Positions 14,498 through 20,801 of a stretch of DNA of 20,801 bases are shown here, one piece after another. The stretch is from an uncultured bacterium (GTDB taxonomy: Bacteria > Actinomycetota > Actinomycetes > S36-B12). The translations under genes and the position numbers were made by a program. The DNA lies in the NCBI GenBank assembly GCA_903954205.1, contig CAJBMR010000145.1, forward strand, positions 1 to 20,801, written 5' to 3'. The notes beneath the pieces were generated by a model, which did not search any database, was not told the origin of the DNA, and was given only the letters and a program-made list of their open reading frames with translations. The stretch's first letter is position 1. Every line of letters starts with the position of its first letter.

Positions 14498-15676
14498 GTG
14501 GACCTTTACGAGTACCAGGCCAAGCACCTCTTCGACTCGCATGGAGTCCCGGTCACCGCCGGTGAAGTGTGCGCCACCCCCGATGCGGCCCATGAGGCCG
14601 CGCGCAAGATCGGCTCGGCCGTCGTCGTCAAGGCCCAGGTCAAGACCGGCGGTCGCGGCAAGGCAGGCGGGGTCAAACTCGCCGCCACGCCCGACGAGGC
14701 CCAGGCGCGCGCTCAGGACATCCTCGGCCTCGACATCAAGGGACACGTGGTGCGCCGCGTCCTCGTCACCGAGGCCACGGACATCGCGGAGGAGTACTAC
14801 GTCTCCTTCCTCCTCGATCGCGCGAATCGCGCCTTCCTCGCCATGGCGAGTGTCGAGGGCGGAGTCGACATCGAGGAGGTGGCAGCGACCCGGCCCGAGG
14901 CCCTTGCCCTCGTGCGCATCGACGCCATCGACGGGGTTGACGAGACTCTTGCGGCGAGCATCGTCGATCGCGCTGGATTCCCCTCGCACATCCGCGAACA
15001 GGTCATCAGCGTGCTCGTCGACCTGTGGCAGGTCCTGGTCAAGGAGGATGCGACGCTCGTCGAGGTCAACCCGCTCGTGCTTTCGGCCGACGGCCGCGTC
15101 CTGGCGCTCGATGGCAAGGTCACCCTCGACGACAACGCCAACTACCGCCATGCCTCTCACGCTGATCTGGTCGACAAAGACGGCACGGACCCGATCGAAT
15201 TGCGCGCCAAGGAATTCGACCTCAACTACGTCAAGTTGGACGGAGAGGTGGGGATCATCGGCAATGGTGCGGGCCTCGTCATGAGCACCCTCGATGTCGT
15301 CGCCTACGCCGGAGAGGAGTTCGGGGGCGTGCGCCCGGCCAACTTCCTCGACATTGGAGGCGGTGCGAGTGCGGAGGTCATGTCCAATGGACTCGACATC
15401 GTGCTCAATGATCCGGATGTGCGCGCCGTCTTCGTCAACGTCTTCGGCGGCATCACCTCGTGCGACGCGGTGGCCAACGGGATCGTGCAGGCTGTGGGCG
15501 CGCTGGCCGAGCGCGGCACGCCCGTGACCAAGCCGATCGTGTGCCGCATCGATGGCAACAACGCCGTCGAGGGGCGGCGGATCCTCAACGAGTTCGATCA
15601 TCCCCTCGTGGAAATGGTGGAAACCATGGACGACGCTGCCCGTCGCGTCGCGCAGCTGGCCGGAGGTGCCGCATGA
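14498..15676 (+). CDS. sucC: Succinyl-CoA synthetase beta subunit (ADP/GDP-forming)
   Basis: This TCA-cycle enzyme subunit carries the ATP-grasp nucleotide site and, with SucD, interconverts succinyl-CoA and succinate with substrate-level phosphorylation. The 392-residue length is standard. The ATP-grasp stretch KAQVKTGGRGKAGG is at 45-58, EVNPL at 189-193 and the metal-binding LALDGK at 202-207. The C-terminal ligase domain has NFLDIGGGA and NVFGGITSCDAVA. The GTG start follows GGAGG at 5 nt. The stop codon overlaps the sucD ATG as ATGA, so the subunits are made in a coupled way. The gene just upstream is a B12-binding mutase subunit. Confidence 0.98.
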   Translation: MDLYEYQAKHLFDSHGVPVTAGEVCATPDAAHEAARKIGSAVVVKAQVKTGGRGKAGGVKLAATPDEAQARAQDILGLDIKGHVVRRVLVTEATDIAEEYYVSFLLDRANRAFLAMASVEGGVDIEEVAATRPEALALVRIDAIDGVDETLAASIVDRAGFPSHIREQVISVLVDLWQVLVKEDATLVEVNPLVLSADGRVLALDGKVTLDDNANYRHASHADLVDKDGTDPIELRAKEFDLNYVKLDGEVGIIGNGAGLVMSTLDVVAYAGEEFGGVRPANFLDIGGGASAEVMSNGLDIVLNDPDVRAVFVNVFGGITSCDAVANGIVQAVGALAERGTPVTKPIVCRIDGNNAVEGRRILNEFDHPLVEMVETMDDAARRVAQLAGGAA

Positions 15677-16542
15677 CGATCTGGCTCGATGCCGATAGCC
15701 GCATCCTTGTGCAGGGCATGACCGGTTCAGAGGGCACCAAGCACACGCGTCGCATGGTGGCGAGTGGAGCCCAGGTCGTCGCGGGGGTCACCCCCGGCAA
15801 GGGCGGCCAGGAGGTCGACGGCATCCCGGTCTTCGGTGATGTGGGCGAGGCCATGGCCGCCACCGGTGCCAATGTCAGTGTCGTCTTCGTCCCGCCGCGC
15901 TTCGCCAAGGCGGCGGTCGAAGAAGCGGTCGACGCGGCAATCCCGCTGTGCGTGGTCATCACCGAGGGCATCCCCGTGCATGACACGGCGCAGTTCTTCC
16001 AGTACGCCGTCAATGCGGGATCGACGCGCATCATCGGCCCCAACTGCCCGGGCATCATCTCTCCCGGGGTCTCCAACGAGGGCATCATCCCCGCGGACAT
16101 CACGGGCCCCGGTCCAATCGGTCTCGTGTCGAAGTCCGGCACGCTGACCTACCAGATGATGTACGAACTCAACGACATCGGCTTCTCCACATGCGTGGGC
16201 ATCGGTGGCGACCCGATCATCGGTACGACGCACATCGACTGCTTGGCAGCCTTCGAGGCCGATCCGTCGACCGAGGCGATCGTCATGATCGGTGAGATCG
16301 GTGGTGACGCCGAGGAGCGTGCGGCGGCCTTCATCGCGGACAACGTCACCAAGCCCGTGGTCGGCTACGTCGCAGGCTTCACTGCGCCGGAGGGCAAGAC
16401 CATGGGTCACGCGGGCGCGATCGTCTCGGGCTCATCCGGCACGGCTGCGGCGAAGAAAGAAGCCCTGGAGGCCGTTGGCGTCCGGGTGGGCCAGACCCCT
16501 AGTGAGACAGCCCGGCTCATGCGGGCGCTCCTGCGCGGTTGA
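15673..16542 (+). CDS. sucD: Succinyl-CoA synthetase alpha subunit
   Basis: This 289-residue subunit binds CoA and is transiently phosphorylated on a histidine. The CoA-binding Rossmann start ILVQGMTGSEG is at 11-21, GPNCPGI at 122-128, the Glu-containing GEIGGDAEE at 207-215 and the phospho-histidine motif GHAG with His246. The ATG overlaps the sucC stop by 4 bp and follows GGAGG at 6 nt. The frame stays open far upstream, but that extension lies inside sucC and is a shadow. A short GGGGG-ccaa-CCCCC hairpin lies downstream (16606-16619). Confidence 0.98.
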   Translation: MTIWLDADSRILVQGMTGSEGTKHTRRMVASGAQVVAGVTPGKGGQEVDGIPVFGDVGEAMAATGANVSVVFVPPRFAKAAVEEAVDAAIPLCVVITEGIPVHDTAQFFQYAVNAGSTRIIGPNCPGIISPGVSNEGIIPADITGPGPIGLVSKSGTLTYQMMYELNDIGFSTCVGIGGDPIIGTTHIDCLAAFEADPSTEAIVMIGEIGGDAEERAAAFIADNVTKPVVGYVAGFTAPEGKTMGHAGAIVSGSSGTAAAKKEALEAVGVRVGQTPSETARLMRALLRG

Positions 16543-16605
16543 TGCCTGGGCGCCAGTCCGCTACGGGTGGTGCTGTTGTGCCGCACGATGCCCGCGTGCC
16601 GTTAC

Positions 16606-16619
16606 GGGGGCCAACCCCC
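16606..16619 (+). terminator. Weak hairpin after sucD
   Basis: GGGGG-ccaa-CCCCC forms a 5-bp all-GC stem with a 4-nt loop, 64 nt after the sucD stop and 21 nt before the next start codon. It may attenuate transcription into the downstream membrane-protein genes. No U-tract is present. Confidence 0.35.
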
Positions 16620-16640
16620 CTCGGCTGACACTCTTGTCCG

Positions 16641-17801
16641 GTGAGCCTCACCGCACGAACGGGCGCCCCCGTGGGGCAGGCGCCCACCGCACCGCTGCCC
16701 CTCGTGGTGGCCGGTGCCGCGGCTGGGGCCGCCGCTGCGGTGTTCAGTTATCTCGCCCTCGTGGTCGTCGCCCTCGCGGCGTGGATGTTCGACCCATCCG
16801 GCTCCCAGGAGTGGACCCAGATGCTCGAGGTGGCATCCGGAGCCTGGCTCGCAGGGCTCGGACAGGCGCCGACCGTGGCCGGAGTATCACTCACGCTGCT
16901 CCCACTGGGCTTCGCGCTTCTCCCGCTCATCGCCGTGATCGCAGCCTCGCGCTGGGCTGCTGACGCCTCCGCCGTTGCCCGTCGGGGAGAAGCTGTGGCC
17001 GTCGCACTGTCAGTGGGCGTGAGCTTCGCTGCCGTGAGCGCGATCATCGCGTCGATGAGTCGCAACCTCGAGATCTCTCCGCTTCGGACGGCTCTGGTTG
17101 CCGGCCTTGTGGCAGGTGCTCTCGCGTCGTTGGTCATCCTGCGTCGAGCGCGGCTGATCTCATTGGACGCGCTCCCCTTTCCTGCGCGTGACGGCCTGGC
17201 CGCCACCGGGGCTGCGCTCCTCAGTCTCGTGGTCGCTGCCAGCATGCTGCTTGCCGTCGCCATCATCGGCAGCTTCGATGAGATGACCTCTCTGCTCGTC
17301 GAATTGAATGCGGGGATCTCAGGACTCCTCCTCCTGGCCGTCCTCACCCTGGGATACCTCCCTATAGCGGTGGTGTGGTCGCTTGCCTACCTGCTTGGTC
17401 CAGGGGTCACCGTGTCGGTGGGCACGATCGTGTCGCCGTACGTCGACACCTCCACCGCAGCCCTTCCGGGCTTCCCGCTTCTCGCTGCTCTGCCGGACCA
17501 GCCGCCTACGGGTGCGGTCCTGCTCCCTCTCCTCGCCGTGGCTGCGGGAGCCGTGGCGGGCGCGCTCCTGAGGCGACGTGGCCAGATCGGCCTGCGGGGA
17601 TGCCTCGTCGCCGCCGGCTCCGCGATCGCCACGGGGGCGACCCTCGCCCTTGCGGCCTGGCTCGCGTCAGGCTCCCTGGGCAACACCACCCTGCAGGGCC
17701 TCGGTCCCTCTTCAATCCCCGTCGCGCTTGCCGGCACCATGCTGGTCGGCCTGGGATCCATTGCGGTCGCGGTGTGGCCAGCAAGGCGATCCGATGGCTA
17801 G
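16641..17801 (+). CDS. perM: DUF6350 polytopic membrane protein, PerM-like
   Basis: This 386-residue protein is very hydrophobic, with about eight or nine likely membrane helices spread from residue 20 to 380. It ends in a short basic tail, RRSDG. Its place between sucCD and purN-purH matches Rv0955 (perM) of Mycobacterium tuberculosis, a protein linked to cell division and persistence, and the overall character fits DUF6350. The family call relies on position and hydropathy more than on a motif, so the symbol is tentative. GTG 16641 gives MSLTARTG; no strong ribosome binding site or TANNNT box is visible, and the nearest -10-like sequence (GACACT) is poor. Its stop overlaps the start of the RDD-family gene by 8 bp, so the two are co-translated. 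Confidence 0.75.
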   Translation: MSLTARTGAPVGQAPTAPLPLVVAGAAAGAAAAVFSYLALVVVALAAWMFDPSGSQEWTQMLEVASGAWLAGLGQAPTVAGVSLTLLPLGFALLPLIAVIAASRWAADASAVARRGEAVAVALSVGVSFAAVSAIIASMSRNLEISPLRTALVAGLVAGALASLVILRRARLISLDALPFPARDGLAATGAALLSLVVAASMLLAVAIIGSFDEMTSLLVELNAGISGLLLLAVLTLGYLPIAVVWSLAYLLGPGVTVSVGTIVSPYVDTSTAALPGFPLLAALPDQPPTGAVLLPLLAVAAGAVAGALLRRRGQIGLRGCLVAAGSAIATGATLALAAWLASGSLGNTTLQGLGPSSIPVALAGTMLVGLGSIAVAVWPARRSDG

Positions 17802-18378
17802 CACCGTTCGGGTCCCGCGCCGCGCTGATGCGCGCACGGCCAAGCCCGCATTAACTCTCGCCCCGATGTCTCGACGTATCGCGGGTGCTGCGATCGACAT
17901 GGTCGTGCTGGTTGCTGCCGCGGGCGTAGTGTCGTCGCTGCTCGAGGGCGTGACCGCAGGCATCACTCGCGTGCGCGTAGACGCCCAGTCCGGGGAGCGC
18001 ACGGTCGATTCGGCGATTGCCCTTCCCGTCTGGCTCCCTCTCGCCGTTCTGGTTGTTCTCACCGCCCTGTACACGATCCCCCTGATGGCCTACTGGGGAC
18101 GCACGCTGGGCGGCTGGGCGGTGGGGATCCGCTGCGTGCGCGCCGACACGGGTGCTCAACCCGGCTGGGCCCTTGCGACGCGACGGTGGTTCGCGCTCTA
18201 CGGCGCTGCGGGCCTGCTGGGGTTCGTGCCCGTCATCGGACCCTTTGCATGGCTGATCACCCTTGTCGTCGGGCTATCCCCCCTGTGGGACAGCACCAGG
18301 CTTCTGCGCGGCTATGCCGATCATCTCGGCGATGACGTCGTCGTGATGGCACGTCCCGGATCAACGCGGCGACGATAG
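17794..18378 (+). CDS. RDD-family membrane protein
   Basis: This 194-residue protein begins with a basic tail and then SRRIAGAAIDMVVL (26-39), which holds the Arg and Asp that name the RDD family. The conserved GRTLGGWAVGIRCV follows the second hydrophobic segment (residues about 105-118). Three to four membrane segments are likely. RDD proteins are poorly characterised; roles in transport have been proposed. ATG 17794 lies inside the end of the preceding DUF6350 gene (8-bp overlap), indicating translational coupling. Its TAG stop is also the first three bases of the purN -10 box. Confidence 0.85.
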   Translation: MASTVRVPRRADARTAKPALTLAPMSRRIAGAAIDMVVLVAAAGVVSSLLEGVTAGITRVRVDAQSGERTVDSAIALPVWLPLAVLVVLTALYTIPLMAYWGRTLGGWAVGIRCVRADTGAQPGWALATRRWFALYGAAGLLGFVPVIGPFAWLITLVVGLSPLWDSTRLLRGYADHLGDDVVVMARPGSTRRR

Positions 18379-18387
18379 GGTCGCGGC
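18376..18387 (+). promoter_or_regulatory. purN -10 box, leaderless, overlapping the RDD stop codon
   Basis: TAGGGT (18376-18381) ends 6 nt before purN GTG 18388. Its first three bases are the stop codon of the RDD gene. A leaderless purN-purH mRNA can thus start immediately at the end of the upstream reading frame. Confidence 0.55.
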
Positions 18388-18984
18388 GTGCCCGCGCGCC
18401 TCGTCGTCCTCGTCTCCGGGGGCGGGACCAATCTCCAGGCGCTCATCGACGAGCCTCAGGATTCCTTCGACATCGTGGGCGTGATCTCCGATCGAGCCGA
18501 CGCCGGTGGACTCGATCGCGCAGCCGCGGCAGGGGTTCCCTCGTCCGTCATCTCCCCGGGCGACTACCCCGACCGTGCGGCCTGGGATACCGCTCTCGCG
18601 TCGACTGTGGCGGAATTCGACCCGGACTGGGTCGTGTGCGCCGGTTTCATGCGCATCCTGGGCGCATCGATGCTCGCCGCCTTCCCCTCGCGCATCGTCA
18701 ACACCCACCCGGCGCTGCTCCCGGCATTCCCCGGCGCCCACGGCGTGCGCGACGCATTGGCGTACGGCGTGCGAGTGACGGGCTGCACCGTGCATCTGGT
18801 CGACTCCGGCGTCGACACCGGTCCGATCCTGGCCCAGGGGGTCGTGGGCATCCTTGAAGATGACGACGACCAATCCCTCCATGAGCGAATCAAGGTGGTC
18901 GAGCGAGAGCTCCTCGTGGATATCGTGTCCCGTCTGTGCGCGCTGGGCTGCACGGTCGACGGTAGGAAGGTGACCATCCCGTGA
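18388..18984 (+). CDS. purN: Phosphoribosylglycinamide formyltransferase
   Basis: This enzyme transfers a formyl group from 10-formyl-tetrahydrofolate to GAR, step three of purine synthesis. The 198-residue protein has the phosphate-binding SGGGTNLQAL (10-19). The catalytic residues Asn105, His107 (NTHPALLPAFPGAHG) and Asp143 (HLVDSGVDTG) correspond to Asn106, His108 and Asp144 of the E. coli enzyme. The start is GTG 18388, 6 nt after a TANNNT box. The stop overlaps the purH start as GTGA, so purN and purH form an operon. Confidence 0.97.
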   Translation: MPARLVVLVSGGGTNLQALIDEPQDSFDIVGVISDRADAGGLDRAAAAGVPSSVISPGDYPDRAAWDTALASTVAEFDPDWVVCAGFMRILGASMLAAFPSRIVNTHPALLPAFPGAHGVRDALAYGVRVTGCTVHLVDSGVDTGPILAQGVVGILEDDDDQSLHERIKVVERELLVDIVSRLCALGCTVDGRKVTIP

Positions 18985-20549
18985 GCGCAGAGTCAGCCCG
19001 TCGACCCATCCGGCGCGCCCTCATCTCGGTGTACGACAAGACCGGCCTCCCCGGACTCGTGACAGCCCTCCACGGAGCCGGAGTCGAGATCGTGTCCACC
19101 GGCTCGACCGCGGCGCACATCGAGCAAGCGGGAGTGCCGGTCACCGCCGTCTCCGACCTCACCGAGTTCCCCGAGTGCCTCGATGGCCGCGTCAAGACAC
19201 TGCATCCGCGCGTGCACGCAGGGCTCCTTGCCGACATGCGCCTGCCTGAGCACGTGTCTCAACTCGACGAACTCGGCATTGCGCCGTTTGAGCTCGTCGT
19301 CGTCAACCTCTACCCCTTCACGAGCACGGTGGCGTCAGGCGCTGATCCTGATGACTGCATCGAGCAGATCGACATCGGCGGACCAGCCATGGTCCGCGCA
19401 TCGGCCAAGAACCATGCGAGCGTCGCTGTCGTGGTCGATCCAGACCGCTACGCCGAAGTGATCGAGGCTGTGGGCTCAGGCGGATTCACCCTGGAGGAGC
19501 GCCAGCGGCTCGCCGCAGAGGCCTTCGCGCACACGGCCGCCTATGACGTAGCCGTAGCGACGTGGATGGGCAATGTCGTGGCACCCGACGGCTCGGGATT
19601 CCCTCGCTGGCTGGGTCAGGCCTGGGAGCGGCAAGCCGTCCTTCGCTACGGAGAGAATCCCCATCAGTCGGCAGCTGTCTACGCCGCGGACTTCTCGCGT
19701 CCCGGCCTTGCTCGTGCGGAACAGTTGCACGGCAAGGAGATGTCCTACAACAACTACGTCGACGCCGATGCGGCATGGCGTGCCGCATACGACCACGGAC
19801 AGGCCGCCGTCGCCATCATCAAGCACGCAAATCCGTGCGGGATCGCGGTGGGTGCGGATATTGCCGACGCCTACGACAAGTCGTTCGCCACCGATCCGGT
19901 CTCGGCATTCGGGGGAGTGGTCGCAGCCAATCGTCCGGTGTCACGGGCCATGGCCGAGGCAATGGCTGACGTCTTCACGGAGGTCGTTGTCGCGCCCGAC
20001 TACGAGGAGGCTGCGCTGGCCGTTCTCACCGAACGCAAGGGGCTGCGGATCTTGCGCGCTCAGGCGCGCCCCGAGCGCGGGTGGGCCGATCTGCGGCCAA
20101 TCTCCGGTGGTGTCCTCCTGCAGGGGGCCGATGATCTGCGAGCAGACGGTGACGATCCGGCCACCTGGCGCCTGGTCGCAGGCGCGCCCGTCGATGCCGC
20201 GACGATGGAGGATCTCGCCTTTGCCTGGCGGTCAGTCCGCGCACCGAAGTCCAATGCGATCCTGCTCGCCAAGGACGGTGCTGCTGTCGGCATCGGCATG
20301 GGACAGGTCAATCGCGTCGATGCCGCCCGCCTCGCCGTGGCGCGGGCGGGTGAGGATCGTGCCCGCGGCGCGGTAGCGGCCTCGGATGCGTTCTTCCCCT
20401 TCCCCGACGGACTCGAGGTGCTCCTCGCCGCGGGGGTGCGTGCCATCGTCCAGCCGGGAGGATCCGTGCGCGACGAGGAAGTCATAGCGGCAGCGGAGGC
20501 TGCCGGGGCGAGCATGTACCTCACCGGCACCCGTCACTTCTTCCACTAA
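18981..20549 (+). CDS. purH: Bifunctional AICAR formyltransferase / IMP cyclohydrolase
   Basis: This 522-residue enzyme catalyses the last two steps of IMP synthesis. The N-terminal IMP cyclohydrolase (MGS-like) domain, about 10-150, shows VSTGSTAAHI and KTLHPRVHAG (72-81). The C-terminal AICAR transformylase domain has RYGENPHQSAA (222-232), the catalytic Lys281-His282 in KHANPCG, and a C-terminus ending TGTRHFFH, as is usual for the family. The GTG start overlaps the purN stop by 4 bp; the nearest Shine-Dalgarno-like run (GGAAGG) is 10 nt away, so translation probably depends on coupling. With guaA earlier in the window, this makes three purine-synthesis genes in 16 kb. Confidence 0.97.
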   Translation: MSAESARRPIRRALISVYDKTGLPGLVTALHGAGVEIVSTGSTAAHIEQAGVPVTAVSDLTEFPECLDGRVKTLHPRVHAGLLADMRLPEHVSQLDELGIAPFELVVVNLYPFTSTVASGADPDDCIEQIDIGGPAMVRASAKNHASVAVVVDPDRYAEVIEAVGSGGFTLEERQRLAAEAFAHTAAYDVAVATWMGNVVAPDGSGFPRWLGQAWERQAVLRYGENPHQSAAVYAADFSRPGLARAEQLHGKEMSYNNYVDADAAWRAAYDHGQAAVAIIKHANPCGIAVGADIADAYDKSFATDPVSAFGGVVAANRPVSRAMAEAMADVFTEVVVAPDYEEAALAVLTERKGLRILRAQARPERGWADLRPISGGVLLQGADDLRADGDDPATWRLVAGAPVDAATMEDLAFAWRSVRAPKSNAILLAKDGAAVGIGMGQVNRVDAARLAVARAGEDRARGAVAASDAFFPFPDGLEVLLAAGVRAIVQPGGSVRDEEVIAAAEAAGASMYLTGTRHFFH

Positions 20550-20554
20550 GTCCC

Positions 20555-20581
20555 ATGGCGAACGCGGGAATGCTCACATGA
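20555..20581 (+). other. Possible 8-codon leader ORF
   Basis: ATG 20555 opens a frame of eight codons (MANAGMLT) whose TGA overlaps the ATG of the downstream transporter gene as ATGA. It starts 5 nt after the purH stop. It has no clear ribosome binding site, so it may be chance. If translated it would couple purH to the transporter gene. Confidence 0.2.
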
Positions 20582-20801
20582 CGGAGAGTCTCCGCGGTCG
20601 CGCGCTCGTCGCCGCTGCTACTGCGCTCGGCGTAGGCGCCCTCACGGCGGTGCAGTCGCGCGTCAATGGAGAGTTGGCCAGCGTCACTCAGAGCGGACTG
20701 CAGGCCGCGATCGTGAGCTTCGGCACCGGATGGATTCTCCTTACCGTGATCCTCGTGGCGAGTCCTGGCGTCCGCCGGGGTCTCGCCTCGGTGGGGGCCT
20801 C
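20578..20801 (+). CDS. DMT/YdcZ-family (DUF606) transporter, N-terminal part
   Basis: Only the first 74 codons are in the window. The protein starts MTESLRGRALVAAATALGVG, with a first membrane helix at about residues 8-24, then QSRVNGELA, a motif I associate with the YdcZ (DUF606) branch of the drug/metabolite transporter superfamily, and a second helix at about 41-62. The ATG overlaps a tiny upstream frame by 4 bp, and a loose GCGGGA lies about 10 nt before it. The gene follows purH by 28 bp without a terminator, so it may be read through from the purine operon. The substrate is unknown and the 3' end is missing. Confidence 0.7.
   Translation, partial: MTESLRGRALVAAATALGVGALTAVQSRVNGELASVTQSGLQAAIVSFGTGWILLTVILVASPGVRRGLASVGA

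Noticed and set aside
14444..15601. Minus-strand frame of 385 codons opposite sucC
   Set aside because: sucC is unambiguous on the plus strand and the reverse frame has no motif or promoter.
1..20801. tRNA, rRNA, CRISPR arrays, insertion sequences, prophage genes
   Set aside because: None was recognised by eye. Base and codon use look even across the window and all sizeable gaps are promoter- or terminator-sized.

Overview
The window comes from a high-GC actinobacterium (class Actinomycetes). Evidence: GC-rich codon third positions, frequent GTG starts, TANNNT -10 boxes placed right in front of start codons, an actinobacterial PcrA with its C-terminal extension, a PerM/DUF6350 protein, and the order pcrA / M23 peptidase / lipase / B12-binding subunit / sucC-sucD / perM / purN-purH. 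From memory that order resembles the same region in Streptomyces, and the sucCD-perM-purNH part resembles Mycobacterium. I cannot name a genus. Most of the window is conserved chromosomal core. I see no transposase, integrase, tRNA, rRNA or CRISPR array.

Layout. 1-152: a nested inverted repeat (44-103), then a 12-bp-stem terminator (107-140). 153-3894, minus strand: a three-gene operon for a molybdenum hydroxylase of the CO dehydrogenase/xanthine dehydrogenase family, in the order small (2Fe-2S), large (Mo-cofactor), medium (FAD) subunit, with overlapping stops and starts. The large subunit carries AIRGAGR instead of the Cys-containing form I motif, so it is a form II-like enzyme of unknown substrate. 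4086-4934, plus: two small DUF4190-like membrane proteins separated by a strong terminator hairpin. 4948-6522: GMP synthase guaA, whose last codons are duplicated in a 34-bp direct repeat that runs up to the promoter of a small membrane protein (6609-6962). 7080-7808, minus: PIG-L/LmbE-type deacetylase. 7966-9954, plus: secreted LAS-type metallopeptidase with a three-repeat beta-rich C-terminus. 9993-12203, plus: helicase pcrA. 12210-12968, minus: secreted M23 metallopeptidase with a perfect CRP-type palindrome upstream. 13059-13919, minus: alpha/beta-hydrolase lipase. 14049-14447, plus: stand-alone B12-binding mutase subunit. 14498-16542: sucC-sucD. 16641-18378: perM-like and RDD membrane proteins. 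18388-20549: purN-purH. 20578-end: start of a DMT/YdcZ-type transporter.

Themes. Central metabolism: the B12 subunit (probably half of a mutase making succinyl-CoA or an isomer) sits in front of succinyl-CoA synthetase, and guaA, purN and purH are all purine synthesis genes. Envelope: two secreted peptidases, a lipase, a PerM-like protein and several small membrane proteins. Regulation: at least seven genes have a TANNNT box ending 6-7 nt before the start codon, which predicts leaderless mRNAs.

The least ordinary items are the form II cox-like operon of unknown substrate, the guaA-tail duplication with mutually exclusive hairpins, and the CRP-type site array in front of the M23 peptidase. 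I did not find a convincing wholly new multi-gene system.
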